From positions 310,001 to 374,000 of the forward strand of contig JHVO01000005.1 of the NCBI GenBank assembly GCA_000620185.1: a stretch of DNA of 64,000 nt, written 5' to 3'. This stretch comes from Geodermatophilaceae bacterium URHB0062 (GTDB lineage: Bacteria; Actinomycetota; Actinomycetes; Mycobacteriales; Geodermatophilaceae). Position 1 is the first letter of the stretch. Every line of letters begins with the position of its first letter. The notes under the pieces were generated by a model. The model worked only from the letters and a program-made list of their open reading frames with translations. It searched no databases and was not told the DNA's origin. Of this stretch, positions 58,743 through 64,000 are shown in pieces. Made by a program: the position numbers and the translations under genes.

Positions 58743-60260
58743 TCAGCCCGGTTCGTCGCCCGAGCGGGACGGCAGAGCGATGTCGTACTGCGCGATCTTG
58801 CGGTACAGGGTGGCCCGGCCGATGCCGAGCTCCTCGGCCGCCCGCGCCATGGTCGTCGACGGTGCCGTGAGGCACCGGACGATCTCGTCCCGCTCGAGCC
58901 GTTCCAGGCGCGTCAGCGCGCGCCGGCCACCGTCGAGCACCTCCGGGGCCAGGTGCCGGACGTCGATGACGTCGGCGCGCGCGGCGGCCTCGCGCACGAC
59001 GCGGCGCAGCTGCCGCACGTTCTCCGGCCACTGGTACGCGGTGAGTGCCCGTGCCGCCCGGGGCGTGAAGGCGAGGGGACGCCGTCGCTCCTGCTCGGCG
59101 AACCGGTGGGCCAGCGGCAGGATGTCGTCGGCGCGCAGGCGCAGCGGCGGCACCTCGACCACCGTGTCGACGAGGGCCGCCAGCTCGTCGGGCAGGGCGC
59201 CGAAGTCCGGTGCGGTCAGCACGAAGGGCTGCGCCCGGCCGTCGGGACGGCGGCAGACGGCCAGCGTCGAGGCGAGGTCGCCCGCCGCCCACGCGGGCAG
59301 CCGGTCGGTGCCCGACACGATGATGCAGACGTCCGGGCTGCTCAGCTCCGGCGTCCACAGCTCCAGCCAGGCCGCGACGTCGGCGGCCTCGGGTGCCCGC
59401 GCGGAGAGGATCCGCGAGCGGGGGAACACCCGCCGGCGGGCGAGGGCGGCCAGGGCCGACTTGCCGGCACCCGGCTCGCCCACCATCGCCACCACGCGGC
59501 CCGCCGCCGTCGCGCCGACGGCCGCCTCCGTCGCGCCGCGCCACACGGCCGACACGCAGGGATCGGAGTGCGCACCGGGGTCGCTCCCGACGACGTGGAC
59601 CACCTGCCCTCGGGGCGCCGGCCGGACCGCGCGCCCACTGCTGCGCACGAGCATCAGCCCGCTGGTGGCGCCGGCGGCGGTCTGGGCCAGCGCCAGCAGC
59701 AGGTGCGAGGCGGAGTCCGACCAGGTCGTCAGGTTGATGGTGCCGGCCAGGTCGCCCGACACCGGGTCCAGCACGGGCGCGGCCGCGCACGTGTACCCGC
59801 GCAGCTCGCTGCAGTAGTGGTCGGCGGCCCGGACCAGGGTGGGGGCTCGGTCGGCGAGGGAGAGCCCCAGGCCGTTGGTGCCCGCGTTGCGCTCGGCGTA
59901 GGAGAAGCCGGGGGCGAGGTGCACGCGGTCCAGCGACGAGAGGATCGCGGCATCGCTGCACAGCCGGGCGAGGACCAGCCCGTCGCGGTCGGCGACCATC
60001 AGGCTGACCGGCTCGTTCGCGATCGCCGACTGCAGGTCGGTGAGCACCTGGGAGGCGCACTCGTAGAGCAGCGAGCCGGTGTCGACCGACCCGGTGAACA
60101 CGGGTGTCACCTCGTCGTGGTCGAGGCCGTACCGCTCGCTGCGGCGCCAGGACGCCCGCACCCGCGGCGCCGCGTTCCGCCCGGCAAGGTCACGGTCGAC
60201 GAGGTCACGGTCGGCCGACGGCGCGAGGAACGCGGGCCGGCCGCCTCCGGGTTCGCCCAC
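58743..60260 (-). CDS. AcoR/MimR-like GAF-AAA-Fis transcriptional activator
   Basis: This 505-residue regulator has a GAF sensor domain (about residues 60-190), an AAA-like central domain with GEPGAGKS near 270, and a C-terminal Fis helix-turn-helix (MARAAEELGIGRATLYRKI). The GAFTGA loop needed to contact sigma-54 is absent, as in actinobacterial relatives, so it should act with ordinary sigma factors. MimR-type proteins activate propane-monooxygenase operons. It diverges from the amidohydrolase-DUF59-dehydrogenase operon. The GTG at 60260 is preceded by GGGAG; a longer frame lacks such a site. Confidence 0.85.
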   Translation of the reverse strand: MGEPGGGRPAFLAPSADRDLVDRDLAGRNAAPRVRASWRRSERYGLDHDEVTPVFTGSVDTGSLLYECASQVLTDLQSAIANEPVSLMVADRDGLVLARLCSDAAILSSLDRVHLAPGFSYAERNAGTNGLGLSLADRAPTLVRAADHYCSELRGYTCAAAPVLDPVSGDLAGTINLTTWSDSASHLLLALAQTAAGATSGLMLVRSSGRAVRPAPRGQVVHVVGSDPGAHSDPCVSAVWRGATEAAVGATAAGRVVAMVGEPGAGKSALAALARRRVFPRSRILSARAPEAADVAAWLELWTPELSSPDVCIIVSGTDRLPAWAAGDLASTLAVCRRPDGRAQPFVLTAPDFGALPDELAALVDTVVEVPPLRLRADDILPLAHRFAEQERRRPLAFTPRAARALTAYQWPENVRQLRRVVREAAARADVIDVRHLAPEVLDGGRRALTRLERLERDEIVRCLTAPSTTMARAAEELGIGRATLYRKIAQYDIALPSRSGDEPG

Positions 60261-60364
60261 GGCGCTCCCTTCGCCAGCCCGGGACGGGCGCGCGCGGGAC
60301 CGCCGCACGCCGTCGTGTCACGGGGACGATACGTCCGGTCCTGCCTGCACAGGGCGCGGCCGCC

Positions 60365-60379
60365 GTCCCAAAGTGAGAC
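60365..60379. promoter_or_regulatory. Candidate activator site upstream of the amidohydrolase operon
   Basis: GTCCCA-AAG-TGAGAC is an inverted repeat with one mismatch, centred about 53 bp upstream of the predicted start. This is where a Fis-type activator would bind. A second short inverted repeat GTGAC-CGCT-GTCAC lies at 60432-60445, in the leader. Confidence 0.4.
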
Positions 60380-60412
60380 ACCGGATCTGCCCCCGGTCGC
60401 GCGCCACCGATC

Positions 60413-60418
60413 TAGCGT
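60413..60418 (+). promoter_or_regulatory. Predicted -10 of the amidohydrolase operon
   Basis: TAGCGT predicts a start near 60425 and a 40-base leader before the ATG. No convincing -35 exists, consistent with an activator-dependent promoter. Confidence 0.4.
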
Positions 60419-60466
60419 TCGGGGCATCAGCGTGACCGCTGTCACAGGGACACACGGAGGCCGGAG

Positions 60467-61510
60467 ATGTACAGCAAGGACGGCGAGAACTACTTCATCG
60501 TGGACGCCCACATCGCGTTGTGGGACGGCCGCCCGGAGAACCAGCGGAACGTCCACGGCAAGCAGTTCATCGACTGCTTCTACGACTACCACCGCAACCT
60601 CAGCCCCGAGTCCGAGGTCTGGCCGTACGAGGACTACCTGTACCAGGGCGGCGAGCGGCTGATGCGGGACATGTTCGGCGACGGCATGGTCGACCACGCG
60701 ATCTTCCAGCCGGCCCGGCTCGCGGAGTTCTACCACCGGGGCTTCGGCCAGACCGAGGAGGCGTTCGCGCTCGCCCAGGAGCACCCGGACAAGCTCACCT
60801 ACAACCACTACTGGGACCCGCGGGACGGCGAGAACGGCCTCGACCAGCTGCGGGCCGACGCCGAGCGATTCACGCTCAAGGGCGTCAAGCTCTACACGGC
60901 CGACTGGCACGGGGAGAGCCGCGGCTGGAAGCTCACCGATCCCATGGCCTACCGGTACTTCGAGCTGTGCCAGGAGCTCGGCATCCGCAACATCCACATC
61001 CACAAGGGCCCGACCATCCGGCCGCTGGACCGCGACTCGTTCGACGTCGCCGACGTCGACCACGCGGCGACCGACTTCACCGACCTGAACTTCGTCGTCG
61101 AGCACGTCGGCCTGCCGCGCCTCGAGGACTTCTGCTGGATCGCCACCCAGGAGCCCAACGTCTACGGCGGGCTGGCCGTGGCGATGCCGTTCATCCACAC
61201 CCGGCCGCGGTACTTCGCCCAGATCATCGGGGAACTCCTCTACTGGATCGGCGAGGACCGGATTCTGTTCTCCAGCGACTACGCCCTCTGGACGCCGCAG
61301 TGGCTGGTGCGCTCGTTCGTGGACTTCCAGATCCCCGAGGACATGACCGAGTACGGGCCGCTCACCACCGAGCAGAAGAAGAAGGTGCTCGGACTCAACG
61401 CGGCCGCGCTGTACGACCTCCCGGTCCCGCCCGAGCTGCGGCTGCCCGACGCCGGCGAGCCGGCCACCGGCCCCCGCCAGCCGGAAGCCGCCGACCTGGC
61501 GTCGGTGTGA
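60467..61510 (+). CDS. Amidohydrolase-2 family protein of the propane-monooxygenase accessory type
   Basis: This 347-residue TIM-barrel protein lacks the canonical N-terminal HxH but has VDAHIALWDGRPENQ at residues 12-26, then IHIHKGPTIRP near 180, VEHVGLPRLEDF near 210 and FSSDYALWTPQWLV near 268. It resembles the amidohydrolase-like protein encoded after the monooxygenase subunits in propane/phenol (prm/mim) operons of rhodococci and mycobacteria. In those operons it is thought to help maturation or metal supply. Here no monooxygenase genes precede it. GGAGGCCGGAG precedes the ATG, and its stop overlaps the next gene. Confidence 0.82.
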   Translation: MYSKDGENYFIVDAHIALWDGRPENQRNVHGKQFIDCFYDYHRNLSPESEVWPYEDYLYQGGERLMRDMFGDGMVDHAIFQPARLAEFYHRGFGQTEEAFALAQEHPDKLTYNHYWDPRDGENGLDQLRADAERFTLKGVKLYTADWHGESRGWKLTDPMAYRYFELCQELGIRNIHIHKGPTIRPLDRDSFDVADVDHAATDFTDLNFVVEHVGLPRLEDFCWIATQEPNVYGGLAVAMPFIHTRPRYFAQIIGELLYWIGEDRILFSSDYALWTPQWLVRSFVDFQIPEDMTEYGPLTTEQKKKVLGLNAAALYDLPVPPELRLPDAGEPATGPRQPEAADLASV

Positions 61511-62295
61511 CTGCGGTGCCGGCGACGACCGTCGTCGTCCCCGACCTGGAGCGCGAGGTGCGCGCCGCGCTGGGCGGCGTGGTCGACCCCGAGCTGGACG
61601 AGCCGATCACCGACCTGGGCTTCGTCCGCTCGATCCGGGTGGACGGCGCCGACGTGGAGGTGCACCTGCGCCTGCCGACGTCGTTCTGCGCGCCGAACTT
61701 CGCCTACCTCATGGCCGCCGACGCACAGGACGCGGTGGCCGCCGTCCCCGGCGTCGCCTCGGTGGTCGTCGAGCTCGACGACCACTCCGACTCGGAGATC
61801 ATCAACCGGGGCCTCGCGGCGGCCGCGGGCTACCGCGGCACCTTCGGGCACGAGGCGGAGGAGTCGCTCGACGAGCTGCGGGCGACCTTCCGGCGCAAGG
61901 CGCACACCGCGGCCATGGAGCGCGCGGTCACGGCGCTCCTGCGGAGCGACCGGTCGCTCTCGGAGGACGACGTCGTCGACCTCACCCTCGGCGACCTGCC
62001 GCCGGGGGAGCCGACGACGGTGGCGCTGCTCCGCCGCCGCGCGACGGTCGGCCTGCCCCTCGACGCCGGAGCGCCCGTGCTGGTCGACGCCGATGGCACC
62101 GGGCCCGCCCGCGAGGCCGCGGCGCTCTTCCTCCGGAAGGCCCGGTCCGTGCGCATCTCGATCGACGGCAACGCCCACTTCTGCCGCGGCCTGCTGCGCA
62201 CCCGCTATCCCGGTTCCGGCGCCGACCAGGTGCCGCGGGCCGACGAACGTCCCCTGCTCCCGCTGCTCGTCGACTCGAGAGGAGTCTCGTCATGA
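61507..62295 (+). CDS. DUF59 / MIP18-family metal-sulfur cluster assembly-like protein
   Basis: This 262-residue protein has an N-terminal DUF59 domain (about residues 10-100) with PELDEPITDLGFVRSI and the cysteine-containing LPTSFCAPNFAYLMA. A C-terminal region unique to the monooxygenase-accessory type follows, with FRRKAHTAAMERAV and FCRGLLRTRYPG. DUF59 proteins assist Fe-S or iron-centre assembly. The GTG overlaps the amidohydrolase stop and its own stop overlaps the dehydrogenase ATG, so the three are tightly coupled. In prm/mim operons the same trio occurs in the same order. Confidence 0.82.
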   Translation: MTAVPATTVVVPDLEREVRAALGGVVDPELDEPITDLGFVRSIRVDGADVEVHLRLPTSFCAPNFAYLMAADAQDAVAAVPGVASVVVELDDHSDSEIINRGLAAAAGYRGTFGHEAEESLDELRATFRRKAHTAAMERAVTALLRSDRSLSEDDVVDLTLGDLPPGEPTTVALLRRRATVGLPLDAGAPVLVDADGTGPAREAAALFLRKARSVRISIDGNAHFCRGLLRTRYPGSGADQVPRADERPLLPLLVDSRGVSS

Positions 62296-63317
62296 AAGCC
62301 GTCCGCGTGCACGAGTACCACGTCGATCCCTCGATCGACGACATACCCGAACCGAAGATCGAGGGACCCCTCGACGTCGTCGTCAAGGTCGGCGGCGCCG
62401 GCGTCTGCCGAACCGACCTGCACATCCTCGAGGGGCAGTGGGCCGACCTGCAGAACCCGGATCTCCCCTATGTCATCGGGCACGAGAACGCCGGCTGGGT
62501 GCACGAGGTCGGGGAGGGGGTCACCAACGTCGCCGTCGGGGACACGGTGATCCTGCACCCCCAGCCCAGCTGCGGCCTGTGCATGGCCTGTCGCGCCGGC
62601 CAGGACATGCAGTGTGTGAACGCCTTCTTCCCCGGGCTGTCGAACAACGACGGCGGCATGGCCGAGTACCTGCGCACCACAGCCCGGGCCTGCGTGAAGC
62701 TCGACCCGGGTACCAACCCGGCCGACGTCGCCGCGCTCGCCGACGCCGGAATCACCGCCTACCACGCCGTCCGCAAGGCCCTGCCGATGCTCCACGCGGG
62801 CACGACGGCGGTCGTTCAGGGCGCCGGCGGCCTCGGCCACATCGGCATCCAGTGCCTGGCCGCGCTCTCGGGCACTCGGATCATCGTCGTCGACCGCAAC
62901 CCCGACGCCCTGGAACTCGCCCGGCAGATCGGCGCCGACGAGACCGTGGTCGCCGACGGCAACCAGGTGCAGGCGGTCCAGGACCTGACCGGCGGGGGCG
63001 CGAACGTCGTCCTCGACTTCGTCGCCGAGCAGGGCGCGGAGATGGACGGTTGGCACATGACCGGTCCGGCCGGCTCGTACTTCGTCATCGGGTACGGCGG
63101 CGAGCTACGGATCCCGACGCTGGACCTCGTCGCCGGTGAGAAGAACATCATCGGCAACATCGTCGGCACCTACACCGACCTGGCCGAGCTGATGGTGCTC
63201 GCGCAGGCGGGGAAGGTCACCCTCCACACCCAGCAGTACCCCCTCGACCGGGCCGTGGACGCGCTCCACGACCTCGACGCCGGCAAGGTCCGTGGCCGCG
63301 CCATCCTCGTGCCCTGA
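62292..63317 (+). CDS. NAD(P)-dependent zinc alcohol dehydrogenase
   Basis: This 341-residue medium-chain dehydrogenase has the catalytic-zinc motif with Cys38 region (GGAGVCRTDLHILEG), GHENAGWVHEVG near residue 62 and a structural-zinc-like cluster of cysteines (CGLCMACRAGQDMQC) near 95. The Rossmann segment GAGGLGHIGIQ near 177 and the VVDRNPDALELA tail suggest NAD+. It belongs to the type found in propane-monooxygenase operons, where it oxidises the alcohol product. GAGAGGAG precedes the ATG, which overlaps the DUF59 stop. Confidence 0.9.
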   Translation: MKAVRVHEYHVDPSIDDIPEPKIEGPLDVVVKVGGAGVCRTDLHILEGQWADLQNPDLPYVIGHENAGWVHEVGEGVTNVAVGDTVILHPQPSCGLCMACRAGQDMQCVNAFFPGLSNNDGGMAEYLRTTARACVKLDPGTNPADVAALADAGITAYHAVRKALPMLHAGTTAVVQGAGGLGHIGIQCLAALSGTRIIVVDRNPDALELARQIGADETVVADGNQVQAVQDLTGGGANVVLDFVAEQGAEMDGWHMTGPAGSYFVIGYGGELRIPTLDLVAGEKNIIGNIVGTYTDLAELMVLAQAGKVTLHTQQYPLDRAVDALHDLDAGKVRGRAILVP

Positions 63318-63332
63318 GAAAGGAGCGACCCC

Positions 63333-63665
63333 TTGATCTTCATCACCGCCAAGTTCCCCGTGCGTCCCGAGGACGCCGACGACTGGCCCGCGATCAGCCG
63401 GGCCTTCACGGAGGCGACCCGCGCGGAGCCGGGCTGCCTGTGGTTCGACTGGTCGCGCAGCCTCGACGACCCGAACGAGTACGTCCTCGTCGAAGCGTTC
63501 CGGGACGACGACGCCGCCCGGGCGCACGTGACCTCGGACCACTTCTCCGCGGCCCAGAAGACCCTGCCGCCGCACCTGAGCCGCACCCCGCGGATCGTGA
63601 ACGTCACCGTGCCCCAGGACGACTGGTCCGAGCTCGGGGAGCTGGCGGTCGACCGGTCCGACTGA
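63333..63665 (+). CDS. Antibiotic-biosynthesis-monooxygenase-fold (ABM) protein
   Basis: This 110-residue protein is a ferredoxin-like ABM/quinol-monooxygenase-fold domain. The family elements are visible: [21 protein letters not shown], the core [23 protein letters not shown] and the [11 protein letters not shown] helix. Family members oxidise quinols or act as small-molecule binders. The TTG start follows AAGGAG by eight bases and lies 15 bp after the dehydrogenase, so it is probably the fourth gene of that operon. Confidence 0.82.
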   Translation: MIFITAKFPVRPEDADDWPAISRAFTEATRAEPGCLWFDWSRSLDDPNEYVLVEAFRDDDAARAHVTSDHFSAAQKTLPPHLSRTPRIVNVTVPQDDWSELGELAVDRSD

Positions 63666-63696
63666 TCGCCGGACGCGCGCGGGCTACGGTCGGCGC

Positions 63697-64000
63697 GTGA
63701 CGACGGAGCAGCAGCCCGACGGGTCGGTCCGGCCGGTGGAGAGCACCATCCGGACCGACCTGCGCGGTGCCACCACGTACGGCTCGTACCTCGACCTCGA
63801 GCGGCTGCTCGGTGCGCAGCACCCGCGCAGCGTGCCGGAGCACCACGACGAGCTGCTGTTCATCGTGCAGCACCAGACCAGCGAGCTGTGGCTCAAGCTG
63901 GTGCTGCACGAGCTGCGGGCGGCCCGCGAGTACATCGCCGGCGACGACCTCGACCCGGCGCTGAAATGCCTGGCGCGCGTCAAGAACATCCAGCGCACCC
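63697..64000 (+). CDS. kynA: Tryptophan 2,3-dioxygenase, 3' end cut by window edge
   Basis: The first 101 residues match the heme enzyme that opens the indole ring of L-tryptophan to N-formylkynurenine. [15 protein letters not shown] near residue 27 and the substrate-site region [17 protein letters not shown] near 50 are diagnostic. The GTG start is six bases after TACGGT (63685-63690), so the mRNA is probably leaderless and the gene separate from the upstream operon. The rest lies beyond the right edge. Confidence 0.93.
   Translation, partial: MTTEQQPDGSVRPVESTIRTDLRGATTYGSYLDLERLLGAQHPRSVPEHHDELLFIVQHQTSELWLKLVLHELRAAREYIAGDDLDPALKCLARVKNIQRT

Noticed and set aside
60261-60466. Sigma-54 promoter for the amidohydrolase operon
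   Set aside because: No GG-N10-GC element is present and the regulator lacks the GAFTGA motif, so a sigma-54 mechanism is not supported.
1-64000. tRNA, rRNA, CRISPR arrays, prophage or insertion-sequence genes
   Set aside because: No transposase, integrase, phage structural gene, regularly spaced repeat array or tRNA-like cloverleaf was recognised on reading both strands; a covariance-model search was not possible here.

Overview
This window reads as a chromosomal segment of a very GC-rich actinobacterium. Codons are strongly GC-biased at the third position, GTG and TTG starts are common, genes overlap by 1-4 bases, and several genes start 6-7 bases after a TANNNT -10 box with no ribosome binding site (leaderless promoters). 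The gene mix resembles soil Geodermatophilaceae (Blastococcus, Modestobacter, Geodermatophilus), but that family assignment is inference. I see no tRNA, rRNA, CRISPR array, prophage or insertion sequence.

Region 1 (1-26.4 kb) is a large L-rhamnose and rhamnoside utilisation locus. From the left edge: a partial lutA (L-lactate oxidation), a CUT2-type rhamnose importer (rhaS, rhaT, two permeases), a LacI regulator with a probable CTG start, and a cytoplasmic GH3 glycosidase, all on the minus strand. The plus strand then carries a GH78 alpha-L-rhamnosidase, a second, CUT1-type ABC sugar importer with its own ATPase, and rhaI, rhaEW, rhaB and an aldo-keto reductase. A second GH3-lacI pair on the minus strand closes the block; this GH3 has a signal peptide. 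Rhamnosides would be cut outside or inside the cell, rhamnose imported, isomerised, phosphorylated and split to DHAP and lactaldehyde, lactaldehyde oxidised to lactate, and lactate burned by Lut. A shared 12-bp palindrome (TKAAHCGNTTCA) lies just downstream of four predicted promoters, with two further copies upstream, so the block looks like one LacI-type regulon.

Region 2 (26.4-44.7 kb) is mixed. It holds a 1531-residue P-type ATPase whose N-terminal half looks like a dead ATPase core, a CoA-disulfide-reductase-like flavoprotein, a membrane-anchored sulfite-oxidase-type molybdoprotein, a coupled acyltransferase-like/methyltransferase pair, prfC, a LysE exporter, a SnoaL-like protein, a small flavodoxin-fold protein, a GntR-MFS operon, a dctA dicarboxylate carrier, an AI-2E family membrane protein and a DUF2218 protein.

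Region 3 (44.7-54.4 kb) has a protealysin-type M4 protease with an emfourin-like inhibitor, then the histidine-utilisation operon iclR-hutH-hutU-M20-hutF-hutI on the minus strand. No hutG is present; an AllC-like M20 amidohydrolase sits where the formylglutamate deformylase would be needed. The hut promoter carries three GTCAC boxes at 11-bp spacing, compatible with a GlnR-type nitrogen site.

Region 4 (54.4-64 kb) holds a peptidoglycan-binding protein, an alpha/beta hydrolase, a DUF1028 protein, a mug-type DNA glycosylase overlapping an MFS exporter, and an AcoR/MimR-like activator divergent from amidohydrolase, DUF59 and alcohol dehydrogenase genes. Those three normally accompany a propane-type diiron monooxygenase, which is absent here. 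A small monooxygenase-fold protein and the start of tryptophan 2,3-dioxygenase complete the window.
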